In this document: positions 1 through 13,800 of the stretch, piece after piece | Numbering within the stretch: the stretch's first letter is position 1 | Layout of the letters: each line of letters starts with the position of its first letter | Assembly: GCF_001039355.2 (NCBI RefSeq) | Contig: NW_019774147.1 | Location: 419,219 to 483,218, forward strand | Length of the DNA: 64,000 bases | From: Lingula anatina | Lineage: Eukaryota > Brachiopoda > Lingulata > Lingulida > Lingulidae | Reading direction: 5' to 3' | Position numbers and translations under genes: made by a program | The notes under the pieces: generated by a model | What the model saw: only the letters and a program-made list of their open reading frames with translations | What the model was told of the DNA's origin: nothing | Databases searched by the model: none

Positions 1-2766
1 TTTATGCAGACCTTGGCAGAAACATTGGCTAATATATGTCTACTTCTATATTCCATCTATTATATATATAAAAAACTATTCAAATTATTACATGAATCAT
101 GGACTTCTTAATCTCCCGTTGTGTTGAAATGAATACTTCTCTTTATAGCTACTATATATGGAATGTCAGTGTTCAAAACCCTACAACCACATAATATTTA
201 ATATCCGACTAGTCTACAACACAGTTATGGATTTAGCTTAGCATGCAGGGACTGATGTTTTTGTCTCATTTTGTACAGCCTGTTTCCATGAAACATTTTC
301 AAGAAGGTGGAGAGGGGAAGGACATGCCTCCTGGACCAACCTGTGCTACTAGATTGAAATCAATTTTCAGTCCACATTTTTATAAAAAGGTGTTAGAATT
401 GAATTTAGAAAATAAAATATTATAAAAGATCAAATGTGCACGTAAAAAAGGTGAATCAACATTTAAATTCACAAGCTCTTTACGTTTACATACGGAAATG
501 TTATACTTATCACTATTTAATATCTTTTTCTGACTTGAGTTGAAATGAAGGAATAAATGGCTATTAGCGTTGAGACCATTGCATTGCACATGCCTACAAT
601 CAATTGTTCAATCTGTTTAAGTAACACCATAACCTTAAAATTTAGCACATAATTTGAATATTTCATTCACAATTGGAAAACTGTCAAAGGAAATAAAACA
701 TAAAATAACAATAGCTTAAAGCTGCATAACATTAGCATTGTGATAACCCAGGTTGAGCATTAGAGCCACCTCATACATACGTACCACCAGTTGGGTCATG
801 GGGATCACTGGGAAAAGGCATTTTAAAAGGATAACAACTCTGAGATCCATATTTCACAATAAAGACATTGCAAACAACTCACAGACATATAATGAATTCT
901 ATTTCACCACCAAAAAGGTTGTTACATGTTACCTCCATAGATGGCTACCCTCTGTGATAATCTCTTAACAGATAATTACATTAAAAACCTTTCGATGAAA
1001 AATGGGGACTCACTTTGAATGTCGTAATGGATTCATTTACCATTGGTTAGTATGGAATTTGTTGTTTACCCTTGAAAAAAACTTTCTCATCTTGTGTCCA
1101 TACCAAACAGTGATTGTTAATGTTTTTAGTGAAGATGTTTAAAATAACCCAGTAATTGTAGCAAGTTTCCAGATGGGCAGATTATGAACACATATGAAAA
1201 TAAGGGATGTAAATTCTAGGTGCCTCTAGCTCACCACTGGTGGCACAATAACATTTTACACAATTAAACTGTATATCTATTACAGATCATCCGAGAGGAA
1301 TGTTTTATTTGTTGCAAAAACAGTTTTCCAATTCATATTTTCAATATCACAACATTAGAATTGTCAGTCTCATGAAAGTGAATTATTAAAAAATATATTT
1401 TGTAAAATTCATTGCAATGACAACAACAAAAATTAAACTTGTATTTCTGTTTAACATGCTACAAACAATAAATATAACAAATTAAAATAATTAAACTGCA
1501 CTTTCATAAAGGCAGCAATACAGCTGTTTCAAATACTTAACATTAATAATAATGTGTCCCTCAAATATCTTAACATTGCAAATAAATATAAAAGCACATT
1601 AAAGCACCAAGCAGACAGAAAAATCCTCATTTTGAAAGCAAATTTCAGGCTAAAGCTTGATCAAGTGGTGCCTGTGTATTAAGCTTAGTTTAATTATACC
1701 CAGGTACCACTTGTTTAAAAATAACAAAAATAAGTAAAAAACATAATATCATATATACTTTCTGAAACCAATTCCATACATAACGTTTTGAACTAATAAT
1801 TTATCAGTTTTCAACAATATAAATTATGTTTAAGGTAAAAAACAGGTACTGTTTAGTGTTTATGTAATATGAACTTAAATAACTTAAAGTCTCACTTTAA
1901 AGCAAGACAATATTTATAACACAAGACCACACTGAACATGTCAACATTAAGCCTATTATGCAATATGCCATTGGTCCAGTAAGAGAGTAAAATGTTTAAC
2001 GTATTTATGCATTTTGTGCAGTATATATTCTAGCTGCATATCACATTTTAGCCTTTGCCCTCATATATTTTATGTGCCATTACTGATGTGACCATCCTGA
2101 TTGTTCACATGCAGCCAGAAGGGTGCACTGAGTAAACTTATGGCAATATCGAGAGCACAAGGCAACATCTGACCAAATTAACTTGTATACTTGGCAACAA
2201 TATTGCTGTAACAAGTTTAATACATAAATCACCACACTGCCATCTTTTTTAATTCACAAATATATACATTACTCAACAAACAACAAATAAGGAAATGTAT
2301 TTTAAAACAGAAAAAGCAAATCAATTACATACACTTATCCTATATGTTATATATAAATATATTCTTAATTTCAATTTTATATGATTTCATAAATTATATA
2401 CTCAAAAACAGTTATTTGAGAATTGCTATAAATTCAGTTTAAATTTATGAAATAAGTTAGGAGGAAAAATATAAAGTAAGGCATACAGGTATTAATCTGT
2501 ATAAATAACATTTATATAAATATTCAATGTCAACTCAAAACCAAATATTATATTTAAATTTTTATGTGTGTGCTGGTTTATACAACCTTCAAGCTACTAT
2601 GGAGGCTGTACACAAAAATTCCCACGGTTATAAATGTATAAATCTCACTGATGTTATTTAATAAAGGCCTAGAGCATCTCATAGCTTACATTATTTTAAT
2701 GTTTCCCTGAGAATACTGCTGTTTTAATTTTCCTTAGGCAAACCATAAGGTCCATAAAACAGACCT
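1..2766. other. 3' UTR and downstream sequence of the MYND gene
   Basis: This is AT-rich sequence with no convincing coding exon on either strand. The 3' untranslated region of the minus-strand gene must begin at 2766. Several reverse-strand AATAAA-like words exist (for example near 1304-1309), but I cannot choose the cleavage site. Confidence 0.5.
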
Positions 2767-2808
2767 CTATCGTTTGCACTCACTGCAATGTAGGGGCCAG
2801 GCCTGATT
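2767..2808 (-). CDS. MYND protein exon 8, C-terminus
   Basis: After the acceptor CATTTCAG the phase-0 frame reads NQAWPLHCSECKR and stops at TAG (2769-2767). This supplies the W-x2-H-x3-C end of the MYND consensus, with the final His and Cys ligands, so the finger is complete. The exon is too short for an ordinary ORF search but is confirmed by the domain it completes. Confidence 0.92.
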   Translation of the reverse strand, partial: NQAWPLHCSECKR

Positions 2809-5800
2809 CTGAAATGGTAAAAATGATAAAAAATAATATGTCATATACTACATTTATGTTGGCGAGTAATTAGTATAAACACTTCCTTATTTTCATTATT
2901 ATACTATTATATATATATAAACAACCATAATTGGTCTTCAAAAATACAGTTTCATTTATCCATGCAATGACAAGTTAACTACATAGTGCTCCAAAACTGT
3001 AGGAAGACAGCAATCTAGAACAATGAAAATGTCGTATATTAAATGAAGATCACCTTACCTGGCATTCATGGCTGCAATACCAGCTGTCTTTGCACCCAGA
3101 GCACAGGAATGATGCTTCTCTTCTGCACACAGCACACACATTCAGACTGTCCCTTGTAGTATCGCAGGGCTGTGCTGGGGTTGGGGGCATCATTTCTACA
3201 CAATTGCTGTTAACACCAAGGCTAACTCTGCCCTGAAATTGCTGGCCATCTCCGGGAGAAAACTGGTGACCTGGATATCCATTTAAATGGGTTCCATTTT
3301 CATGGCCTTGATTCTCCCTTCTGATGCCTGCTCTGAAATGTTCTTGGTTCATGTCCTGTAGTCTTGACTGTGAATGCCCTGTAGCAGTCATTTGCATTTT
3401 AACATCCACTGCTTTCTCTGGTAAATGTGCATTCTGCATGTTCATCCTGATAAACTGCCCAGGTGCTTGCATGGCTCTATTCGGGTAGGAAACTCCACTA
3501 GCACTTGTCTGGTTACCATGAGAAGGAAAATGAGCACCATTTCTGGGACTTGTAGGGGTCTGAGGAACGACAGAAATGCCTTCTTTTCTAGGGCTGACTT
3601 GGGAGCATGAGTGCAATGGATGTCCCAGCTGAAAATGCCTAGCACCCTAGAAAAAATGACTAAATATGTGAAAAAAAAAGCCTTAGCAGGCAACCATAAC
3701 TTAACAGTGAAAACATAATTTGGTGCGTATGCTCCTACTTAAACAGATTTTTCCTACATATTTTTCTTCTTATTTCAAATTAGTTCAACATCATATTTCT
3801 TTTCCACTATTTTATAATACAGATTCCAAACACAAGTCAAGTACTTTTCTCAAATCAAAATTTTGCTTAATTTGTATGCAGTTCATTTTTGTACTTTTCA
3901 TTAATGTATAAAAGTTGATCATTATTCAATTAGATGTACATCCACTTATAAAACATCCTTCCCATGTTTGGTCCTAAAATTTATAAGTGCTACAGTGCAT
4001 AGGAAAGGTTATATGCATATATACATGCTAATTTGTTGTTCTCTTTTTAATCTTCTTAAAAGTATTGTAAGCCACCTATTTATGTAAGGTAAATGCCAAA
4101 GATTCACTGCTATCTATCATATTTTTTTCAATTATTCATCTTATTAATTTTTAAATGCAACACAATATTCATATCATACATGATGCAATCAACATGACCA
4201 CTGTTCAAATTCCATTTTATTACTTGAAGTTGACCAATTGAAATATTTTAATAATGTGGTATCTTAATTTCTGACAAAGGTGCAAAAGCCATGCAGAGGA
4301 GGAAGTAAAAATGACATTCATTGCAAGATAATTTCTTTTGTCTAGCTGATAAGTAATTAATCAAAGTTATGACTTGAGCTTTTCATAAAATCACTTGTTA
4401 ATTTTTGATAAATTATATTCAATGTCACATAGAATTTCATAGTTGCCAGTTTTACAATGACCCATGTCATATGAAAATATTTGTCTCAATGCACCACAAA
4501 ATTGGATGATAAAAATGAGTACATACACCAACCTGTATTTGTTCAGCCATCTTATTAGGATATCCTGCCATGGTCTCCTTCCCATGCTGCATGAAAGCTT
4601 TAAATGGCATCTGCATTGCTTGCTGTTGCTGATTTGCTGGTCTTGGCCAATGCTTTACCATGGCTGCCCTGGGCCTAGAGATTGGGTGGCCATTAGTTAT
4701 AGAACCTCCCACAGGCATTCTTGGTACTGGGCACCTGATATAAGTTCCTGGTATATGATGACCATTAGCCTCCATTCTCATGGGATAAGGAGCGTTTTCT
4801 CTGTGGTATGTAGCGTGTGTAACTGATGTATGCTGTTGTAGCTGCTGCCAATGTTGTTGCTTTTGTAGCTGCTGCATGGGCTGTACATAATGTTGAATGT
4901 TGGGTGGCCCTGACATCAGACTATTCTTGTTAGAAGCTATCAGTTGCTCTTCCTGACCATGACATTGGTACTGAAACTGCCTTTGTTTAACCTCATACGT
5001 TGTATCAGTGATGGGTAAATGTACTAGCCTAGGGGGTTCTCTTGGAACAGCTCCTGGTGCAGCCAATCCTGTCTGGGGGGCATTTGCCAAAAGGTGTTGT
5101 TGTTGCTGTTGCTGTGGGCCATATGCAGAAGATGAACTGAGCAGAGTCTGTGTATGTCTGGGCATCTGTGCATGGTTTAAAGCCATTTGGCCACTGAAAG
5201 AATGCTGGTACCTATCTCCAAAATACTGTGCCTCTTGCTTTGCTCTGTTGGTGCGAGCAACTTGCATCGCCTCTTGCACTTGAATTTCTGCCTTATCAAA
5301 CTCATTGTATCTTTTTGAGTACCTTTCATTCACGGCTGTTTTATTCCGTTCTTGCTGCAGCGATTTCCAATGACCATCTTCATAATCTTCTGTCAGGTCA
5401 ACAATCTTGTTCTGTGACACGAAATCTTTCTGCCTGCTTTGATCTGCGTGGTTGGCTGACATCTGCTTTCCACTGTTGTACCAGTAGTTAGCTCTAGCTG
5501 ATGTCACAGATACTCCTCCTTTGGCATCTGATGTGCTGGAGTGGGCCTCGGTCCTTTGAACCTTAACTGGGGTCCCTTGCTCGATTTTTGCCTCAATTTT
5601 ACTTTTAGCAGCAAACCCCATTTTGTAAAATGAAGAGTCCATTGTGCTGTGGCCTGTTGTATGGCTGTATCTAGATGATATCAAAGCTTTTCCTTGAACT
5701 TTCACAGTTTTACCTGCAAGGCTATTTGTAGGTGCATGTTCTGGCTGCGGCAGTGCTCTCAAAGGTACTGGTGGTTGACAATGAGCTGGTGGAGGGTTTC

Positions 5801-8800
5801 GCCATTTTTCTAATGCTGCCCCTTTCAAATGTTTACCTTCTTCAGTGTTACTGTGTGCAGGAGGTGGGCAGGGTAGATTTGCAGATCTAGGATGAGCATC
5901 CTTTGCACTCTTTTGTGGTGAGACAGTATGGGGCACACTTTCTTGACTGTATCTCTTTTTAACTGATTGCCCTGATTCACAACGCATTGTATTCTTGTCC
6001 ATCCTTTCAGAAGTTGGTGAGATATTAAAGCATTGATAATTTGGCCTTGCAGCTTGGATGCTACCTTTACCCAGAAGCAGTTTCTGACGTTCTTCATATT
6101 TCTTCTTCATGTGCTGGGCAAATTTTAGTTTGAGCTCCAGTAACTTCTTCTGTTCCTTTTCTTTGGTTTGTGCTATTTCCTCTAACTTTTTAAACTGTAG
6201 TTGACACTTTTCAATGTCTGATTCCACTGAAGCCAATGTGTTCCCTGTCCCTGTCATGTCCCCATTAAAAGNCTTTAAATGCAACACAATATTCATATCA
6301 TACATGATGCAATCAACATGACCACTGTTCAAATTCCATTTTATTACTTGAAGTTGAATAATTGAAATATTTTAATAATATGGTATCTTAATTTCTGACA
6401 AAGGTGCAAAAGCCATGCAGAGGAGGAAGTAAAAATGACATTCATTGCAAGATAATTTCTTTTGTCTAGCTGATAAGTAATTAATCAAAGTTATGACTTG
6501 AGCTTTTCATAATATCACTTGTTAATTTTTGATAAATTATATTCAATGTCACATAGAATTTCATAGTTGCCAGTTTTACAATGACCTATGTCATATGAAA
6601 ATATTTGTCTCAATGCACCACATAATTGGATGATAAAAATGAGTACATACACCAACCTGTATTTGTTCAGCCATCTTATTAGGATATCCTGCCATGGTCT
6701 CCTTCCCATGCTGCATGAAAGCTTTAAATGGCATCTGCATTGCTTGCTGTTGCTGATTTGCTGGTCTTGGCCAATGCTTTACCATGGCTGCCCTGGGCCT
6801 AGAGATTGGGTGGCCATTAGTTATAGAACCTCCCACAGGCATTCTTGGTACTGGGCACCTGATATAAGTTCCTGGTATATGATGACCATTAGCCTCCATT
6901 CTCATGGGATAAGGAGCGTTTTCTCTGTGGTATGTAGCGTGTGTAACTGATGTATGCTGTTGTAGCTGCTGCCAATGTTGTTGCTTTTGTAGCTGCTGCA
7001 TGGGCTGTACATAATTTTGAATGCTGGGTGGCCCTGACATCAGACTATTCTTGTTAGAAGCTATCAGTTGCTCTTCCTGACCATGACATTGGTACTGAAA
7101 CTGCCTTTGTTTAACCTCATACGTTGTATCAGTGATGGGTAAATGTACTAGCCTAGGGGGTTCTCTTGGAACAGCTCCTGGTGCAGCCAATCCTGTCTGG
7201 GGGGCATTTGCCAAAAGGTGTTGTTGTTGTTGTTGCTGTGGGCCATATGCAGAAGATGAACTGAGCAGAGTCTGTGTATGTCTGGGCATCTGTGCATGGT
7301 TTAAAGCCATTTGGCCACTGAAAAAATGCTGGTACCTATCTCCAAAATACTGTGCCTCTTGCTTTGCTCTGTTGGTGCGAGCAACTTGCATCGCCTCTTG
7401 CACTTGAATTTCTGCCTTATCAAACTCATTGTATCTTTTTGAGTACCTTTCATTCACGGCTATTTTATTCCGTTCTTGCTGCAGCGATTTCCAATGACCA
7501 TCTTCATAATCTTCTGTCAGGTCAACAATCTTGTTCTGTGACAAGTAATCTTTCTGCCTGCTTTGATCTGCGTGGTTGGCTGACATCTGCTTTCCACTGT
7601 TGTACCAGTAGTTAGCTCTAGCTGATGTCACAGATACTCCTCCTTTGGCATCTGATGTGCTGGAGTGGGCCTCGGTCCTTTGAACCTTAACTGGGGTCCC
7701 TTGCTCGATTTTTGCCTCCATTTTACTTTTAGCAGCAAAACCCATTTTGTAAAATGAAGAGTCCATTGTGCTGTGGCCTGTCGTATGGCTGTATCTAGAT
7801 GATATCAAAGCTTTTCCTTGAACTTTCACAGTTTTACCTGCAAGGCTATTTGTAGGTGCATGTTCTGGCTGCGGCAGTGCTCTCAAAGGTACTGGTGGTT
7901 GGCAATGAGCTGGTGGAGGGTTTTGCCATTTTTCTGATGCTGGCCCTTTCAAATGTTTACCTTCTTCAGTGTTACTGTGTGCAGGAGGTGGGCAGGGTAG
8001 ATTTGCAGATCTAGGATGAGCATCCTTTGCACTCTTTTGTGGTGAGACAGTATGGGGCACACTTTCTTGGCTGTATCTCTTTTTAACTGATTGCCCTGAT
8101 TCACAACGCATTGTATTCTTGTTCATCCTTTCAGAAGTTGGTGAAATATTAAAGCATTGATAATTTGGCCTTGCAGCTTGGATGCTACCTTTACCCAGAA
8201 GCAGTTTCTGACGTTCTTCATATTTCTTCTTCATGTGCTGGGCAAATTTTAGTTTGAGCTCCAGTAACTTCTTCTGTTCCTTTTCTTTGGTTTGTGCTAT
8301 TTCCTCTAACTTTTTAAACTGTAGTTGACACTTTTCAATGTCTGATTCCACTGAAGCCAATGTGTTCCCTGTCCCTGTCATGTCCCCATTAAATGACAGC
8401 AGAGTTGAATTCGTACCAGCAAAACCATTCCTTGCTGCTGAAGCAACTGACCCAGCACTATTCAACTGGTATTGGGACGTTTTTCCTCCAAGTAACTCCT
8501 CTCTGGGTGCTGCATGGTAAAAACCTTGCGGCATGGTCAGCATCCTTGATGAAACTTCTTTGGCATTCTTGGATACCTGACTAACACCTGCGGGAAATGT
8601 TACAGCTTGTGAGTATGAGGGTGGAGCACTACATGGGCCAGACTCTGGATGCATGTAAGGCAAATCTTGTGAAGTACTGAACATACTCTTATCACTGCCT
8701 GGATCTGAGTGAGGCCTTTGAAGTTGCTTCAGAGCAGGATAGTTAGAGGTTGATGGTGAGACATGGCTTAGCATGCTTGATGGTCTACTACTCTGTGGCA

Positions 8801-10805
8801 TGAAGTTGTCCTGCCATCCCATGTATTGCTCACGCCAAGATGGTGTTCTATATTGTTCTGGGGACCCAGTCTCGAAAGGATTGCCTAAAACAAAAGTTTC
8901 GACTGGGACTGGTGGTTGCATGTTTGGGTGTGAGAATGAGATAAGCTGTGGAACAGGTGGAATGCTGTGGATTTTCCGTCGTCTGTGTTTTTCCTTCGTA
9001 TTGATTTGTTTTCCAGCATCTGTGGGCTGTAGGCAGTTCATCTCATTAATAGAAGCACCTGTACACTGAGTGCCACTTTCTACTTTTTCAGCACAAGAGT
9101 TGACAGTAATAGCCCCTTTTTCTGAAACATCTTTCTCCTCTGATACAGATTCTATGCTTTGCTGATTTTGACTGCTATAAGGATTATGCAGTGTGGATGC
9201 ACCAATATTAGTGGCAACTGCTTCTATTGCTTGAGTGTTTGATGCTTCAGTACTCTGCACTTGAGGATAGACTTTCTGTACAGGAGCACTAGGCTTCACC
9301 TTCTTTGCCACAAGACCTAAAAACAAAATGATAATTTATCAGTTCTTAACTGAAATAAATTTTCTCCCCTCTTGTTAGAGAGAAGAAATAACACAAAGCA
9401 GCAAATTATGATGGTGCCTGCACTCAAAGATTAATTTTTTAAAAAATAATTTTGAATTCACCTACTAAAATTAATAACTGATAATATGCAAACAAATTCT
9501 TTTGTTAAGGGTCTTAATTAATTCAACTGATAAATATTTATAATTTTTATTGATATTTTTAATAATTATAATTTTTCATTAATGCCTGTGCATTCAAAGT
9601 TGCACGTACACCTTATTTTGTTGATTTCATCTGAGTCTACAGTCTAATCTTTCTTTTGTACTCAAAATCTGTACATATTTACAAACCATATTAACAAAAC
9701 ACAGTACATTCCATATAACATTCACAAACCAAAAAATATAGCTAACTGATGTATACCTCATAAAAATTTTGCAATGTAATTTGCTTCATGTAATCAAGGT
9801 TTTGGTTTTTGCTTCCATTCAGAGTATTTTTCTCAAATGAATGTGGACTGATATCATCAATTTTGTATATAAAAATGCCATATATGTGTTCAAGGAAAAG
9901 CACCAGTGGCTTCCTATATTTAATGGAATGTACTAACCAAAATAATTCTGTTGGGAAAAATGCAACCTTCCAAAAATATATTAGGAAAAATTTGGGCAAA
10001 AAGAGATTGGTTTCCTTTCATACTGACAAACTGAACAACAAGATAGGGCATATATGGTATAAGTAGTTTTGTCAAATCACTTTGGGGCATTTCTCTATTG
10101 TGAGGAACCAGACAAATAACAGATACAGTGACAATATCATATGCACTTGCCTGCACTGCCCTGCCATTTATCTTCCTCGGCTTTTCCTTCAGGCTTTATA
10201 GACATCTTCTCGGTATCTGCAGCATGTTTCCCATCAGAGGCAACAGCTACTGGAATGACACAAAAACAAATAAGGGTGCATCATGGTAACAATCTTTTGT
10301 CATCTACACATGTTCTACAAAATTCTTTTGTAACATGATCCTCAATATGAAAATAATATATACCACTTAGGTGTGCCATGCTTCGCGAAAGGAGATAAAC
10401 ATCAGAAAAAATGTGACTTGTCCCTTTGTGTGCCTCTTTGGGAGATGACAAGATAATCACCTAGTGTCAACATTGGACTTCCTCCAGCTCAAACTTCAAG
10501 AATCAAAATGTCAGTTATTGCAGGGGCCATGTCAAAGAATGATGTGCTTTTTATGAACTTGTGCCACTCTTTAGGAGAATCAGGTTAGTCATGCTTTTTG
10601 TTGTATTTGCACAAGTGCATGTGTTAACCTGTTTCTGTTATGTTGGGAAAGGAGGAAATTCTACCAGTATATCCTGAAACACACTTAAAGTATTTTTTTG
10701 TTCAATTGTCTTGATGCAACTGATTAAAATGGAAATGAAATGATGCATCTGGTCTGGAAAAGAATGAGTTATTTCTTACCTTACAAAAAAAAAAAATAAT
10801 AATAA

Positions 10806-10846
<41 letters not shown>

Positions 10847-13800
10847 AAACTATTTGAGATTGATAAAAAATTAATTTTTTTATATGTTGCCTTAACTTTT
10901 TTTCATTCATTTTAGTAATCCTCCTAAACAGTCTTTTTGTAGTAAAAAAAAAAAAAAAAAAAACTCTGCATGTAATTACCCTACTGGCTTGAGATAACTT
11001 TTTGTTTTATTGAATTGAGAATCCATGCTTCTGTGTGCAAGGGATCACTGAAATTAGGCAAAATGTTATTATTATCCAAAGCCTACATTAAATGGAAAAA
11101 TTACTTAGTCTCTCTGTAGAAACCATAAAACATCATTTTGCATGGTAAAATTCTCCCTTCAAATTGTTTTTTTTGTGTGTTTGTAATCAACACTGAAGGG
11201 TATCCACATAATTATAACAGCATCACTTTCTTTACCTTCCAAAATATGACAGCAGACCTATGAAATCAATGTGAATATATAGGAGACATATCAGCCTTAG
11301 GAGATCCTATTGCAAATGCCAAACAGAGGTTGAAATGTCCCCTAGCTAGTGTCATAGGTCATTAGAATATATGAATGTGTCATAAATCCCAGAAAGATCT
11401 ATAAAGCTTTGTAAAAGAATAAGAGCATGGTGGTAATAAAATTGCTTGGACCAAATAGCCCTGATTGTACAGTTTCCACTGAAGAAGGATGTATGACAAC
11501 TAAGTGTAATAGCAATTTACAATCAATAGAGGGTGAAATATTTGATTCTTGGACAAACTGAACTGCAAACTATGTGCATCTGTAACTTAGATCATGCTAT
11601 TAAAATGTTCACATCAACTGACATTTTTCTTATGGGTTACTTGTTAGCATATTACACCTAATGGTGGCCACCAGCGCTGAGAGGATATAGTAAGACTAGG
11701 TTCCTATACCTAGTTCGATCTAACAGGATGAATCAATCTCCAAGGAGTTTCTCGCTAAATTGCTTTCAGCTAAAGCAGCTTAGATGTCTGACAGGCCTCC
11801 TGAAGCTGCTAAACAATAATTAATTACCCACTAGCAGCTTCAGTAGGTGTGACAGACATCTAAGCTGCTTAAGTTGAATGCAATTTAGCAAGAATCCCCT
11901 TGGAGATAGATCGATCCATAGTTAGTACGATAGGGTCTGAGCATGGTCCCCAAGTCTATGTGGTGGCAATGGCAACCAGTCTGCTGGACTCGTGCTGTCT
12001 CAACGCCTGTATTTGTATCCTAGTATTAATGGTTCATCTGATATACCAGTGAGGAAGTTATGTAGTTTTTTCTAAAACTGACCTACAGTACAGAGAGTTT
12101 TGTTTCTTTACTCCATGGGCAAAGCATTGAACAAACATGGGCCTTCCATTGCAAATGAAACTTCTCTTTGTTCTTGCATTGTTTGGGTGAATGATTGCTG
12201 GGATTTTACATTGTGGTTAAGCAAATCAGAAATATCTGCAACATTCAAGCTGTCAGTAGACCCTCACTGGCTTAATCAATCTACGATGTCAGTAACTAAG
12301 AAGTTTGAATATACAGTTTGTATACTCCTAGATCAACTATTGTGATACTCCCTTACGTCCAGCCTATAAAATGAATTCATACCATTTTCTCCACTGTAAT
12401 CATGTCCATTTTTGGTGTTTCTCACATCTGTAGATCCATCAACTGAAGGCACAGCATTCCCCTGATTGGAAAACTCTTCTACAACGTTTCCCTGTATAAT
12501 CATACCAATCTGATTACTGAAAAAAGCAAATAACAACAAAAATATCAATTAATACATCTGTTTAAAACTCCCAGTACTGTTTTGCCACCATGGGAAATAA
12601 TAGTATACAGGAGATCAGCTTCAGGCAATACAAATCTGGACAGTACATCTTTTTTCTTCCGTCCATTAGATTGCTGTCAACACTTCTCAAGTCTTCTTTG
12701 TCTAACCCATTATATAACTGACTTGCAAATGATTATCAGTATTTTTTGTCTGAAATGAAATCAACTGTGAGGTTGATGATTGGATATGAGAAGCCAAATG
12801 TTACAGCTATTAATGGAAAAGCACTGGCAAGAAAAGAGCAATGAAACAGAATATGGCAGGGATGTCATCATGAGACCAGTCCTCACTGAAAAAGTAGGAA
12901 AATTGGCTGGGGGTCCAGGGTACACGATTCACAAAAATGACCCAAATGAGCCCGAAAAAGTCGGAATTCCGACAAAGTCGGAAAAGTCTCATCAGTGACA
13001 TGGAGAAACTTAATAGGAAGATAACGTGTCAGCCAAGAGAAAATGGCTAAACAAAAGATGAACAGAGATAGAAGCAAAGTGATCAACATCCTCAAAATCT
13101 AGGTACACAGAAAGTTCTATAGATCCAAAGGGTGATTAGAAACAAATATTTATGGATAAAGATATCCTAAAGAGGTGTGCAGAATACATAAGTTAAAGGT
13201 TTGAAAATGACAGAAGAGATTTCAGTACACCATTAGACAGAACACTGATGGACTCCTTGCAATAGAAGAGGAGCTAATATATATATATATGGTACAAAGG
13301 AAATGAAAAGGGAGGAAGCTCTTGCGACAGAAATGTATGTAGCATTTGTTTTGCTTGAAGCATTTGATGCTTTTGGAATAGACTATGTTACAAAGGTACT
13401 TAACATCAGGCCTATCCAACTACCAGACTCGGCACTGAATGAGGTGAATTCACTGATAGATCAGACCACACTACCCGTTTTCAAGGTGTGTGTCAGATCG
13501 CATTACCCAGTATCATACCCTGAACATATTTTGAGTGGTGATGCAATGCTTTTCAACCCCGCTGAGAATCGTCACTATCACATGGCATACTAGGCAAGAG
13601 CAGTGTCGCGTCTCTTACTGTGAAATGCGTACTGATACACACCTTGAAAACGGGTAGTGTGGTCTGATCTACCGGTGAATTCAGGATCATTCGGTGCCGA
13701 GTCTGGTAGTTGGGTAGGCATGAACATGGTATATGACACATACAAGACACTTTTAAAGTCAGTCTTCATAGCAATGACAAAGAAAACTGGAACTAACCAT

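Noticed and set aside
5008-5491. Plus-strand frames with a run of cysteines, repeated at 7132-7615
   Set aside because: They are the opposite strand of the polyQ-coding exon 6 and its duplicate.
4533-9316. Genuine tandem duplication of a coding exon
   Set aside because: The left copy has no acceptor and is cut by an N; the allelic-overlap explanation is simpler.
12780-12998. 72-codon plus-strand frame next to the LINE
   Set aside because: Could be an upstream LINE remnant, but I see no recognisable reverse-transcriptase or endonuclease motif in it.
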